Source of the DNA: Oscarella lobularis
Lineage: Eukaryota > Porifera > Homoscleromorpha > Homosclerophorida > Oscarellidae
Direction of reading: 5' to 3'
DNA length: 64,000 bases
NCBI RefSeq assembly: GCF_947507565.1
Contig: NC_089187.1
Location: 1,488,001-1,552,000 of the forward strand
Below are positions 1 through 11,082 of the stretch, in pieces. A model generated the notes under the pieces. It saw only the letters and a list, made by a program, of their open reading frames with translations. It had not been told where the DNA came from and ran no database searches. How positions within the stretch are numbered: the first letter of the stretch is position 1; each line of letters starts with the position of its first letter. The position numbers and the translations under genes are program-made.

Positions 1-305
1 GTTAACTCTGACCAAAAGATACGACGTAGATTACGAAAAATTTCGGGAAGAGGTAAAGTCTCACTTTTTGAACGCACCTGGGTTCGGCTTCGTTTGATTA
101 CGAGCAGCATTTTGACGCCAGTTGCGTTCGTTCACTAAAGTAGGAGTAAGACCCGATAGAGATTGCGAATAAAACGGTTTGTTGCTTTCTTTTTGTTAAA
201 AAAGCGACAATGATTTTCAAATTTGTTTGATCGAGTGCAACTTGTAATAATAAAGATCATTTGTGGGTAATGCATTATACCGAGCACTATCTAGTTCATC
301 TCATC

Positions 306-1872
306 ATGGCCGATGTGCGTGACTTCGTTACATCTGTCCCATCTCTCTTGGACGAATCTCAGCGACTACAGCATTCATATCGTCCTTCAGCTTTAGCGAC
401 AGTTGCCGCTCGGCTTCAGCATGCTGCGGATGTACTTGGTAAGTCTATTCACACGTCGATTGCTCATCGTCATTGAAGTTACTCGCAAACCAGGTGTACT
501 CCAAAGTCGAGCGACAGCTCAAGACCTCTTGGAAGCCCTATTGACATTACGGCGTGCAGTGGAGGAACAGAAAAATAAATGCGAAGAGGAACTCCGCTCC
601 ATTGACGAACTAGACGAACAATCGGCTCATCCAATAGGATTGCTCGGTACCGTTCCTGAAGCTGAAAGCACTGGAGGACGACCAAGACTTGTTGTTTCTC
701 AAGAAGCAATCGAAGAGCTATTTCGAAGTATGGGATCGTGGAGACGAGTTAGTACCGCGCTTGGAATTTCGGAGCGTACTCTACGACGACGACGTCAAGA
801 AATTGGTTGCCAATTGGATCCCAAATCTACTCCGACGTAGACGACAACGAACTAGACGCTGAGATTGCAGCGATTCTCCAACATTATCCCGATTCCGGCG
901 AGGTTCTGGTCATGGGAGCTCTAAATGCAAAAGGCGTCTACGTGCAGAGATGGCGCGTCCGACTGTCTCTTTCTAGGGTAGATCCCGTAAATCGTTCTAT
1001 TCGGAGACGAGTTCCTATTATTCGCAGAACGTACAGCGTTAGAGCACCAAACGATCTCTGGTTAGTTGCGCGCATGCTGATGGTTTTTTTGACAGCTGTA
1101 AATTACACAAGTTTGTAGGCACTTCGACGGAAACCATAAGCTAATTCGATGGCGATTTGTGGTTCACGGATGCATAGATGGATATAGTCGTATGATAACG
1201 TACCTTCGCTGTGCGGATAACAATCAAGCGCAAACGGTTCTTGAGTTTTTCCAGAATGCACAGCAGAGGTACGGATTGCCATCGAGAGTGCGATGCGATC
1301 GCGGAGGGGAGAACGTGGGTGTTGCGCGCTACATGCTGGAACATCCTTTGCGTGGTATTAACAGAGCATCAGTGATCATGGGAGCTAGTGTACACAATCA
1401 GAGAATTGAGCGGCTCTGGGTTGACGTTCGACGAGTTGTCCTACAACGGTACATCAACCTTTTCCACTACCTTGAAGATACTGGCCAATTAAACTATTTA
1501 TCAGAAAAGCACCTGTTTTGTTTACACTACGTATTCCTATTGAGAATTAATGATTCTCTGGAGGGCTTTGTTGACCAATGGAATCACCACGTAGTTCGCG
1601 GGCAAGGAGGAAGGTCTCCGTATCAGATGTGGTTTACAGGTGTTTTGTGTGAGAGAGTAGACCTTGATTTTATTCCCACAGAAGATTACGGTGTAGACGA
1701 AGACGGGCCGGCTTCACTTGACGATTCTGAAGCCGCTGTCGCTGTTCCTGCAATAATCCACAATGTCGGACGAACAGCTGTAGAGAGAATTCAGCGTGAG
1801 ATCAATCCATTAGATGAAGACGGAGCTTACGGGGCAAACTTATTTTGTCATGCGGTTAGCTTGTGTAGCTAG
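306..1872 (+). pseudogene. Integrase-core (RNase H fold) transposon-type gene, one frameshift
   Basis: Three exons are visible. Exon 1 starts at the ATG at 306. A 55-bp GT-AG intron (439-493, phase 1) and a 58-bp intron (1061-1118, phase 2) both restore the frame exactly. The N-terminal part holds a helix-turn-helix (reading SERTLRRRRQ, about 770-800). The C-terminal part is an integrase-like core with catalytic-type residues in CIDGYSR (D), RCDRGGEN (D) and HNQRIERLW (E). This arrangement matches an integrase-core family that is multicopy in fish, cnidarian and sponge genomes; its transposon superfamily is unclear to me. One base is missing near 806 (GG.TTG), which shifts the frame between the helix-turn-helix and the core. 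Apart from that it reads to a stop at 1872, so it is either a very young pseudogene or an intact gene with a sequencing error. Confidence 0.72.
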
Positions 1873-3400
1873 TGAGTTCCAAAGTTATCTTCTTGTTTGA
1901 ACAGATTGAAATAATCTTTAGTTTCAGCATAATTCATTCGTAAATCAAAATGAATTGATGTAAATATATACATATGCATATTAATTTGTTTCCTATAAAA
2001 GAGATGACATGTCAAAGAATCAAGCTCATTCCTGGTTGAAAATTTGACATATCTGAGGAATGCGTTTATTCGTATATAATATATTATCCTTGGCGTTGTC
2101 CGGGCCGCCTCTCTGACGGTAATGACGACATGACGGGTGAATATTTTGAGGCGTTGACCATCTAAAAAACATTGTTTTAGTGGAGAGGCAATTAGCCCTA
2201 ATTAACCCTAAAGGTTGGGCTAGGGGTTTGGGCTTAGCGTTTGTAGGATGTTCAGAAGTTTAGAAGAGAGCAATAACAAAAGATGGACTAGAGAAGCAAC
2301 GTCTGCGTCGCTGAGTGGAAATCGCGATGGAGTTCGCGAGTTTCGTTACGCTACTCGTGACTTCACTCTTACCATTGCAGATGGCTTCAGAAAGCTCTGA
2401 AGAAGCCGCTTGCATGGTAGCAATACGTCCGATCGGATTCTTCTTGATGAAAAACGATAAAGAATGTCAATGTATAGCGTGCACTAGCTCTTTTTCTTAC
2501 ATCTGAACGCTAATTGCGACTTCCATAAAAGGATTTTTGCTTAAGTTGCTTTGAAAATAGATTTGAAACCACCTAGTCAATGAGTTGTGTAAATTGCAGC
2601 AAAATTGGTCGAGTTTTGTCTTCCTGGGACGAAAAGTGTCGATATCTTAGCTGCGAAGGAACGGATTCAAATGCAATTCTACGATTTTACTACTTGCCTA
2701 GGTTGACATCAAACGATGCTAGTTTGCACAGGCTGTGATTGCGCTTTCGCAATTCGAGTTCGGCTCGGTCACATTTTCTAAAGGCTTCAGCTACCTACAT
2801 ATAACACTACACGGCTTTCGCCGTTAGTCGCCAATCAAGGCAATATCGCTCATTTTTACTTCTTTTGACGTATCTAATGTAGAATTAGTAGAAAAAACTA
2901 TCTGCGCAAACATTTTTTGAATCTGACAATCCGTTCGAGAGTTATTAGCAATAAAAAACAGCAGTCCCGGATGTAAATTTCAAAAATCCATATCTTTTCC
3001 AATACATACTTTTCAAATTAAACTCATGCACAAAAAAAATTATTATTCAAGTTCATTTTGTGTTCAAAATTTCAAAATTTTTGAGCATTTTTTCGGAAAT
3101 CAATAACAGCAACATTTTACATATAATTTTAAATATTTCGAAAAATGTATTACATTTTGAGATCTTTTTTTGCAGATGTGTTGGAGGATATTTGTACGCT
3201 TTTCAAGAGCAAAGTTAATCGGTTGCAAACAGTTTATTTTGAAAAATAATTTTAAAAAATACATAAAAAATCATAAAAAATTAAAAATTTCTACAACTAC
3301 TCTTTTTCATCCTAAGACCCTGAGAAAAATAACAGAGAAGAGATTGAGACATGTAAATTCAAAAAGGTCTCTACAGCTTACTGATTTTCTTCGCAGCCGA
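1873..3400. other. AT-rich non-coding stretch
   Basis: No convincing gene. A 63-codon frame at 2315-2506 has no recognisable domain and no splice context. The stretch becomes strongly A/T-rich between about 2930 and 3320. It may hold decayed element sequence, but I see no termini. Confidence 0.5.
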
Positions 3401-3800
3401 CAGACGGCTGCTAAGACGTTCCTTCAAAGCCTTTTGCATCGCCTTATCCGCCTACGAAGTCAGAAAATATCTGTCAGAGAGACAGAATCGCTCGAGTTTC
3501 TACTTCCGGTTCGGATTGCGAGCGATTCGTCCCCGAAACATAACCTACGCGCTATGGGGAAGCGAAAAACACGATCTAGAGCGATTCTAACCCATTTCGG
3601 AGGCCAGCGACGAGCTGCCGAAGGGAAACTCCCCCGCAGCTCGCCTTTCTCGAACTCGGCCAATCGCTCTCAAAACTCACCTTACGGTCGGAGCGTTCGA
3701 TTCGATCGTCGTTGGGCGAGCGGTCGACTTCGCTTCGTCCGCCTCTCAGAATCCTTCTGTATAGCGCACGCGAAACGTAGAGGAAAGCCTATTCTAACGT
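3400..3800. other. CpG- and CGA-rich segment, no recognisable protein
   Basis: Composition changes sharply to C/G-rich sequence with many TCG, CGA and GCG triplets. Frames are open on both strands only because TA-containing stops are rare. No domain is recognised. Similar composition recurs at about 9220-9480 and 59380-59900. It could be a CpG-rich promoter fragment or pieces of one dispersed repeat. Confidence 0.35.
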
Positions 3801-3835
3801 TCCAAACATGTAAACGCGTGCATGCTGAGCCTACT

Positions 3836-4563
3836 ATTTATATATATGAGTCCCTCAGAGTTTTATATATATGAGTTCCTGAGACTTTTATATATACGAC
3901 CGTTGACTTTATATATATATATATGAGTCCCTCAGACTTTTATATATATTCGACCGTTGACTTTTATATATATATGTGAGTCCCTCAGACTTTATATATA
4001 TTCGACCGTTGACTTTTATATATATATGAGTCCCTCAGACTTTTATATATATTCGACCGTTGACTTATATATATATATATATGTGAGTCCCTCAGACTTT
4101 ATATATATTCGACCATTGACTTTTATATATATCAGTCCCTCAGACTTTATATATATACGACCGTCGACTTTTATATATATATATATGTGTCCCTCGCACT
4201 TTTATATATATTCGACCGTTGACTTTATATATATGAGACTCTCAGACTTTTATATATATTCGACCGTTGACTTTTATATATATCAGTCCCTCAGACTTTA
4301 TATATATACGACCGTCGACTTTTATATATATATGAGTCCCTCGCACTTTTATATGTATTCGACCGTTGACTTTATATATATGAGTCTCTCAGATTTTTAT
4401 ATATATACGACCGTTGACTTTTATATATATATGAGTCTGTCACACTTTATATATGCATAGCTTATTTTTTTATATATATACGTAGGCAACTAAATATATA
4501 TGAGACGTTTTCCTTATATATACTGTATATTTTTATATATATTACACTTTATTTATATATATA
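3836..4563. repeat. AT-rich minisatellite of alternating GAGTCCCTCAGAC and CGACCGTTGAC half-units
   Basis: About twelve units of roughly 51-60 bp. Each consists of two half-units, GAGTCCCTCAGACTTT and CGACCGTTGACTTT, separated by (TA)n. Variants such as CGACCGTCGAC and CCCTCGCAC recur in the same order near 4130-4240 and 4282-4390, giving a higher-order period of about 152 bp (three basic units). The open frame that crosses it is a repeat artefact rich in Tyr and Ile. The array borders the truncated C-terminus of the hAT-like pseudogene that follows. Confidence 0.9.
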
Positions 4564-5985
4564 TCTGTACTTCGTTATTTATACTTTTGTCCCCTTTGGC
4601 GTTCCATAGTGGGCGGATGTCGGTGTCCGCCAGCTGGTCTTCAAAATAGGTTTCAATGGAACTGAAATATTCGCCAGGAACGTTCTTCAAATTGACAAGA
4701 GTTGCTATTGTTCCAGTTACAAGAGGCTGCCCCAAGCCGTAATTGAGGTTTCCTCTTTGCATTGAGCGAGAAAGCAACGCCAATGGCGGCAATACGTCGC
4801 TTAGAGTAAGGAGAATAGGAACAAAATCACTTTTTTTCATGAAAGTGACCAAGCCAAGGGCCTGACGATCGCGTCCTTCTGCTCCTCTCGCTCTAGGCTG
4901 CATAGAACTGCTGGAAGACAGCGCCGAAGATTAGACACAGCTTTCTCATGCGATAGCCAGCGAACATCCTTTGCCTGCGTGAGTTTTAATCTAGGATTGT
5001 TTAAAAAATCTTGTATATTTTTTAATCCAGCCATGCGTACTCCAGAGTACGAGTAGAAACGATACATTTGCCCAAGAATTGCTTGGAATTTTTTGACTGA
5101 CGGTATTTCGTCAGCTGCTTGTGCTGCTGCTAAAGCAAGCCTGTGAGCAACGCAGTGGTTTGATACCAGCCACGGAACCTCAGCTTTCAATAGAGCAGTA
5201 ACACCGCGATGGCGACCTATCATAACTGAGGCGCCATCGCTGCCAAAAGCAACTAACTTCTTTAGATTGACACCACAATTGTTGCAGACCTTTTCTAGAG
5301 CCGCCATAATCGACGAAGCGGTTCCATCCTTTACCTCCACCATACCAATGAAAGCGGTTTGTATTTCCCTATTACTGTTCAAATATCTTGCATATACTAT
5401 TACTTCTTTTATAACCGACACGTCTGTGGTTTCGTCAGCCATAAGCGAGAAGAATGGTGATCGCCTCAGGTCCTCCAAATTTTATTTCTGACTGTTGCTG
5501 ACACAGCTTCCATGAATTTCTCCGATGTGTAGTGGGCATTTCTTCCGAGATCCAAATCTTTCAGATACGTCGCTCCCAAGCTAATGGCCAAATCTCGCAG
5601 GGACGAAAATTGTGTTGTGTGGGCCACCTCTTCCTTGCAGAGCCAATACATGCAACGCATCGCTCCGATCATCGCTTTCCGTTCAGCACTTACGACGTGA
5701 GAGAACGCCTGTCTTATGCCACCAGTTGCTTTGCTCGATGCTAAAGTGGCTTCCATCTCTACCGCCGACTGATGAGAAGCGGACGAAGCGTGTGCCCGCA
5801 GAGCTTGCCTTGTCAAGTTTAAGCAAGGAACGTCCACCCAAAAGCATCCGTCTTTCTCGACACCCAAGTCGCACCAGGGAAAATCGGTTGACCACTGCTT
5901 GTCGAAGCCGGTCTTTCGGTGCTTTGACCGATGGTCCAGCACCTTCCATTGTGTTAGAATGGCGTTTTGTGGCGTGCGAAGACAT
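4553..5985 (-). pseudogene. ZNF862/KIAA1586-like hAT-type transposase relic
   Basis: Minus-strand reading gives an ordered series of conserved blocks. First an N-terminal zinc-finger-like region (GFDKQWSTDFPW; two expected Cys are lost), then CMYWLCKEEVAHTT, DLAISLGATYLKDLDLG, FFSLMADETTDVS, FGSDGASVMIG, VSNHCVAHRLALAAAQ, KDVRWLSHEKAV and LSDVLPPLALLSR. This is the order of the hAT-derived ZNF862/KIAA1586 family, with catalytic-type Asp in DETTD and GSDGAS. Frames change near 5915, 5478 and 4855. The C-terminal dimerisation block is missing because the reading ends in NNEVQIYI at the minisatellite. It is a dead copy truncated at its 3' end; the Met near 5985 is a plausible original start. Confidence 0.75.
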
Positions 5986-6109
5986 CGGAGAGGAGACAGG
6001 AGATACGGGAATCAACGTAGGCTCTTTAATATTAATATTCTAACTAGTCCTAAGCTCCAGGCACTGGCAGGCAGAATTTCAGTTCTGATACCCGCTCTTC
6101 CTATTCGCT

Positions 6110-6205
6110 CTCTTAGCAGCCTTCAGCTTAAATCTTAGCGGCCTTAGCGGCTTTAGGTTTTAGCTTAGCGGCCTCAGATCGAAGCTTAGCGGGCCGCTAA
6201 GCTTC
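6110..6205. repeat. CTTAGCGGC cluster ending in a 25-bp palindrome
   Basis: The motif CTTAGCGGC or close variants occurs at least five times. The cluster ends at 6181-6205 in an almost perfect palindrome: stem GAAGCTTAGCGG and CCGCTAAGCTTC around one central base. It can form a 12-bp hairpin. No gene is seen nearby. Confidence 0.7.
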
Positions 6206-6539
6206 AATGTATCTGGGGAGAACACTGGGCTCCACCTTCTCGATTTGCAATTTCGTTACACTAATACGAAAATCGAAGAGAGAAGAGTCGAAGGAAGATT
6301 TGCTCTCTATGCCGATTAAATCAGAGAGAATTCCGACTATCTGAGGTTCGGCGATACGGTCTTACGTGGTGCCGTTTCCTAGCGTCTCCAGAAGAGAGAC
6401 TAGAACCGCATTAGCATCGTCCAACTGAGAAAAACAACCTAATTAATAAAGATAATTATCGTGTTGTGATTTAGGCCCCAGCTTGAAAAGACGCTGATTC
6501 CATTGATGATTCATCCAATTAAATTGGAGGCATCTGGGA

Positions 6540-7000
6540 TACTCAGCTCTCAATAAAGCCAGGTCCAATAGAGATGCATCTATTTAAAAGAGATGCATCC
6601 GGGACCAATAGTGTTGCATATATTTAAAAAAGAGATGCATCCGGGTCTATTTAGTGATGCAAAGAAAAAGAGCCAGGCTCTCTATTATAGCTAGATGCAT
6701 CTTTAACAATCAAAGTGATTAGAGTCTTCGTTCAGAAGAGAGAACGATGGCGTAGGCCTTCGTTCAGACTACGCCATCGTTCAGAAGAGAGAACGATGGC
6801 GAAGGCCTTCGTTCAGAAGAGAGAACGATGGCGAAGGTTTTCGTTCAGAAGAGAGAACGATGGCGAAGGCCTTCTATCTTTGATTTTGAGGGACGCATCT
6901 CCCTATATTAGAGAGCGGGGTCCCTATCCTTGATTTTGAGGGATGCATCTTTATATTAGAAAGCGGGGTTCCTATCTTCTATTCTGAGGAATGCATCTCA
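6540..7000. repeat. Three small tandem arrays: ATGCAT-rich units, a 32-bp unit and a 50-bp unit
   Basis: 6540-6665: diverged units of about 47 bp sharing AGAGATGCATCCGGG. 6727-6873: about four copies of a 32-bp unit beginning TTCGTTCAGAAGAGAGAACG. The second copy is rearranged, so CGATGGCGTAG is followed by its inverse CTACGCCATCG and can form an 11-bp stem (about 6744-6779). 6874-7000: two and a half copies of a unit of about 50 bp containing GATTTTGAGGGA.GCATCT. The short frame across 6715-6933 is only the repeat. Confidence 0.75.
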
Positions 7001-7039
7001 TTAAGTCAATGTACCGTACATTCAAGCAATGTACATTAC

Positions 7040-7765
7040 CTCGTTTATCATTCGCTTGTACGAGAAAGCAATGGATTTGGGCGCAAAATGAATTATAACA
7101 CTGTGGAAAGCTTCTAAATTTGACGTTTGATATTTAGTAGACAGCATGCCTTTGTCTTTGACAAACAGCTTCTTTTCAATCAGCTGCCTCACATTCACAC
7201 TTGCTTTCGTATCTATTAAAGAGAAGCGCTATATATAGTTCCGATTGTAAGATAAGTGTGTCTCACAATGACGAAACATTTTCTTCTTCCTTTCTTCAGT
7301 CGACAGTCGCTTATGTTGACATTTTTGGAAATTTCCGCCGTGCCCTGTGTGAATATCGGGTGTATGATTGGCAATAGAGAGCCACTTCGATCTAATATCC
7401 TCTATCCTCTGCGCTTCCGTTTTCCGTTGAAAGAGCTGACCAGTATAAACGATTGACAAAACTTTTTATCCAGTCTCCAGCAAGTACTCAGTCTTTCTCC
7501 ATGGCGAGTTTTTCAGCTTTATTTCGTAAGGCTAAATTAAATAATTGATATGCCGTTTCCTATGCTTTGTTTGTACCTTTCGCCATGTGCCATACGTCGT
7601 AGTTGTGCCTCGTCTCAGGCATGTTTTCTCTAATCCATTTGGCAATCTGCCTGTGCCTGTCCGTGATAATGTTCTTAATTTGCACATTGTTTTCGCTTAG
7701 AAGCTTGACAGATCTAACAAGACCCTCTTTTTCCATGTGATAACTGCATTTTACTTCATTGCTCT
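7040..7765 (-). pseudogene. Relic of an uncharacterised transposase-like family (ITDRH...YDVWHMAKG type)
   Basis: Reading the minus strand from about 7765 down gives SYHMEKEGLVRSVKLL, then NIITDRHRQIAKWIREN, HNYDVWHMAKG, WIKSFVNRLYWSAL, KWLSIANHTPDIHTGHG, then KKLFVKDKGMLSTKYQTSN and LEAFHSVIIHFAPKSIAFSY. These blocks are in the order I know from an uncharacterised, probably DDE-transposase-derived family that is multicopy in cnidarians, molluscs and fish. A GT after the HMAKG block suggests an intron (about 7574 down to 7480). Frames change at least three times and both ends are lost, so it is a relic. The superfamily assignment is open. Confidence 0.6.
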
Positions 7766-8190
7766 GAAAAACGTCAAAAGTAATTATCTTTTAAAAGTTC
7801 TGCCATCCTCATCACCTCAACCAACTGGATGTCCAGGACTGCATTTCTCTCAGCATCGAGTAGCGTGTATGTTCCGAATTTTACACAGTGGCCCCGACTA
7901 TCTGCCTTGCCATCACCTGACACTCCAAAGAAAGAAGAGCTCTAGCCTAACGCTAAACCCAACTTACGCCGACCCGGTGCCGCGATCGGTGTTTAAGGGT
8001 CAAGGTTGGGTTGGGGTTAGGCATAGTGGAGTTGCTCGTTAGCGAACTTGTAGCGCACGCTGCGTTACACCGTAGCGCGCGGGACCTACAGGACGAATAG
8101 CAGTTATGCTATTTGTCCTTCTTCAGGACGGATAGCCACGGCCTAATTAATAAGCTAAAACACTCTAAAATACTCAGAATAACTTAACTA
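7766..8190. other. Non-coding stretch with a small hairpin
   Basis: No supported gene. At 8091-8118 a 12-bp stem (GGACGAATAGCA with TGCTATTTGTCC, one G-T pair) encloses a 4-base loop. Around 7945-8030 a CCTAAC/AACCC stretch is followed by GGTTGGGTTGGGG, a loose inverted pair. Confidence 0.45.
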
Positions 8191-8193
8191 AAC

Positions 8194-8650
8194 TTAACTA
8201 AGAAAAACGTCAAAAACTGTTATATGAGTTTTACGTTTGACCTTTCGTGAAGACAAACCTTCTCCCTCTTCTTCACTTTCATCAGGCTTCATCATACGGG
8301 CTAGATATTTAACCGATACCTTGCCTACCTTGCCTCCCTCTTCTTCAATTTTATCTTTCTTCATCACAACGGCTACTTTTGGCGGATGTTCAGGCGATAA
8401 CTCTCCTCCCTCTTCTTCACTTTCATCTTTCTTCATCAGACGGGCTAGATGTTCAAGCAATACCTCGCCTCCCTTGCCTTCCTCTTCTTCACTTTCATCT
8501 TTCTTCATCACAACGTCTACTTTTGGCGGATATTCAGGCGTCGCCTCCCTCTTCTTCGCAATCTTTCTTCATCAGACGGGCTATATATTCTTGCCTTCGT
8601 TTCCTCCCTCTTCTTCACTTTCATCTGTCTTCAACACAACGGCTATGGGA
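8194..8650 (-). repeat. Tandem repeat coding for an acidic/basic repeat peptide (frameshifted)
   Basis: On the minus strand the stretch reads as repeats of MKKDESEEEGGE alternating with EHLARL and PPKVAVV. The full unit is about 48 residues (144 bp), made of two similar halves, with about two and a half copies. One reading runs 8511 to 8194 uninterrupted; further copies upstream to about 8650 are in another frame. Alternating Lys/Asp/Glu heptads suggest a disordered or helical charged repeat. I cannot name a family. It could be a fragment of a host repeat protein or a minisatellite that happens to stay open. Confidence 0.45.
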
Positions 8651-8699
8651 GAGTAGGACACAGTGGTGTGCGATTGATCAAATCCCGACTGAAACATCA

Positions 8700-9610
8700 T
8701 CGAACTGATGTACTTGCGGCCGTCCATGATGTCGATTATCCGGGAAGGTCGTTGCCCGTATATCTAAGCCATTCTTTTCAGGGTTTGCGCTCCATGCACC
8801 TAAACGAATGAACGGATTGAAACCAGCGATTGACAGTATTATTGCTCCATGATAGGGCTTTCGAACGAGCTATGGCACGTCTAGATGTACGTGCCGGCAT
8901 CGCGGAGAACGGTCGGCCGTTTTATCATCAGTACGTGCGTTCCATCATGCGTGACGCGTACCACTTCCGCTTTACCCGCCCTTCACTCTGCGAACGCCTA
9001 GCTGCTAGAGCTGATATTGCACACGCTAGTTTGTGGTATGTATTCGTGAAAAAGCCGCTTCGCAATCTCTCTTCTTTTGGCCGGGATAGGTGTTCCATAG
9101 TACATGTCGTTCCATATTCGATACGGGACTCTACTGATGAATGAAGCGGTTTTCTACGCAAAAACGGAGTTTCGCGCTCTGTTCGACGTCGATTGGGATT
9201 GTAAGGTAAGTACATAATAGTTTTGGGTATTTCGAACCGACGAAAAAGAACGGATTGTCGAGAAAAGCGAAATAGCGTTTACGAAGATCGGCGCGGTCTT
9301 CGAAACGTCTTTTTTTTCTTTTCGAATTGTTACGACACGATGCGTACGTAACGTTTCGACTCGTTTCGCATCGTTTTACCATCGTTTCGACGTGCGAGAA
9401 AAGCGTTTTTGCGCGAATGTAGCGCGCGCTGTACGAAGAACGGCACGTCGTACGCCGTCGAGTGCCGGCAAACCGTAGACCATAGGAAATATATTAGCTT
9501 TCGATCGCCGTATCGTTTGTCGTCATCAAACAGTCCCAAACTAAGCCGAATGTCTTATAATGGCATCTAGATTACTAATTTAACGGCGGTTTCAGCTATA
9601 ATTAAAAGAA
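8700..9610. other. No recognisable gene; CGA-rich part at about 9220-9480
   Basis: Several frames of 70-100 codons overlap here on both strands, none with a recognisable domain or consistent splice sites. The right part is rich in CGAAAC, TCGCG and similar strings, like 3400-3800 and 59380-59900. Confidence 0.4.
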
Positions 9611-9645
9611 ACAAGTTCTAATATGGCGCGTGGAATATGCCAAAA

Positions 9646-9731
9646 GGTTGGGATCGTTAGTTTGGGTTGAGATCGTGAGTTTGGGTTGAGATCGTTAGTT
9701 TGGGTTGGGAACGTCAGTTTGGGATGGGATC
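9646..9731 (+). repeat. Left array of the 19-bp unit
   Basis: About 4.5 tandem copies of GTTGGGATCGTTAGTTTGG with single-base variants (GAGATC, GTGAG, AACGTC). Same orientation as the element end that precedes it. Confidence 0.9.
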
Positions 9732-10215
9732 GCGCGCCCTGGCGTGAGGGGAACTAGACATCACATCGGATTGAAGGTCTTTGTCGTCTTTTATGCCTGA
9801 GAGCGTGCGCGCCAATAATTTCAATACTTTGCATCTGTAATTTTGACAACGACTAATGGCATGCACAACACTACGGTACTTGCAAGGAACCACAGATAAT
9901 ACGAACGACAGTAACCATATAATCCTTCTAGCAGAAGTACGTATCGTTTCGTCAACATCATGTCAGACCAAAGCCGCCATGATTTTGAAAGGCAAACACC
10001 AACCTGTCGCGAAAGATCTCGTAGCTTTCGTACGTAGTTGTTATCGTAAATGTGCTCAGACACGTCTTCGCTGTAGGATATACATCTTCGGCACTGAAGA
10101 ACAGTGTCGGCGTATTTGTCAATCCGACGACTGGCAGTGCTGCAGCTCCCGTGAAGAACGAAAAGAGGTCGCCTAGAGCAAGATTGGGTATGCGGCCGCC
10201 TAAGAGATAACAGTA

Positions 10216-10745
10216 CTAATTATCGCTGAAAAGTACTTTGAAAACACCTTCTATTTCGTCCAGCAAGTCAAAAAAATTCATGAAAGCTTCTTCTTCTTTC
10301 CTTCTCGCTTCTTTGCTCTCTTCCTTTGGCGTGAATTTCACTTCCATCAATTTTCTGAGTTTTTCTGCGCAACAGAAATGAATTTCCAAGAATCTCTACA
10401 TCAGAAACATACTTGCTGTCATTTTCTTTTCTTCATTGAAACAAAGGTAGGCGAACGCACTATCCGTTGACCCACGCACAAACTCGAGAAATCCTGAAAA
10501 AGTTTGAAGTCATCGTTAGGAAATTTCTACTATTGTACGTCGTTAATGACCTAATAATTCTAAACCAGCGATCAGCTGATCGAGCTCTGCTTTTATGCAC
10601 AGGATGGAGAAGTGCAAAACAGCAAGCCGGATAAGCTTTTCTTTGCCCTCCATTCAAATGTTGGCTAAAGCTCGTTTGTTGCCGCACTCTGCCATGATGT
10701 CGATGGCTTCGTCTGTTGACAGCGACACTGCCGTGAAAGTGCGAC
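10216..10745 (-). pseudogene. G2E3/HECT-associated domain gene fragment inside the 19-bp-repeat element
   Basis: Two GT-AG introns of 57 bp (10494-10550, phase 1) and 48 bp (10365-10412, phase 1) join three exons in frame on the minus strand. The reading gives STDEAIDIMAECGNKRALAN, EGKEKLIRLAVLHFSILCIK, AELDQLIAGLELLGFLEFV and LRKLMEVKFTPKEESKEARR, ending in LFSDN and a stop at 10216-10218. This follows the helical region that precedes the HECT domain in proteins annotated as G2/M phase-specific E3 ligase-like (G2E3-like) in invertebrates and fish. No HECT domain follows. An in-frame TGA at 10654-10656 and an unclear 5' frame make it a pseudogene or a captured fragment. Confidence 0.5.
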
Positions 10746-10839
10746 GACAAGCAAGTTAGCGTCGGCCATATTGGTTACAATCGCACAAACAACTACAATT
10801 TATGTTCTACTGTTTGTATTATATGTTTTTCTTACTCCA

Positions 10840-11082
10840 ACTAACGATCCAAACCCAAACTCACTATCCCAACCCAAACTCACAATCCCAACCCAAACTC
10901 ACAATCCCAACCCAAACTCACGATCCCAACCCAAACTCACGATCCCAACCCAAACTCACGCTCCCAACCCAAACTCACGTTCCCAACCCAAACTAACGTT
11001 CCCAACCCAAACTCACGTTCCCACCCAAACTAACGATCTCAACCCAAACTTACGATCTCAACCCAAACTAACGATCCCAACC
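10840..11082 (-). repeat. Right array of the 19-bp unit, inverse of the left array
   Basis: About 13 tandem copies of the inverse unit (CCAAACTCACGATCCCAAC and variants). It can pair with the left array at 9646-9731. The Pro/Asn/Gln-rich frames that cross it are a by-product. Confidence 0.9.

Noticed and set aside
3170-3874. 234-codon plus-strand frame
   Set aside because: The first half is AT-rich Lys/Asn sequence, the second half CGA-rich; no domain, and the composition break lies inside the frame.
3957-4460. 167-codon plus-strand frame rich in Tyr and Ile
   Set aside because: It is the AT-rich minisatellite read as protein; the residues repeat with the DNA unit.
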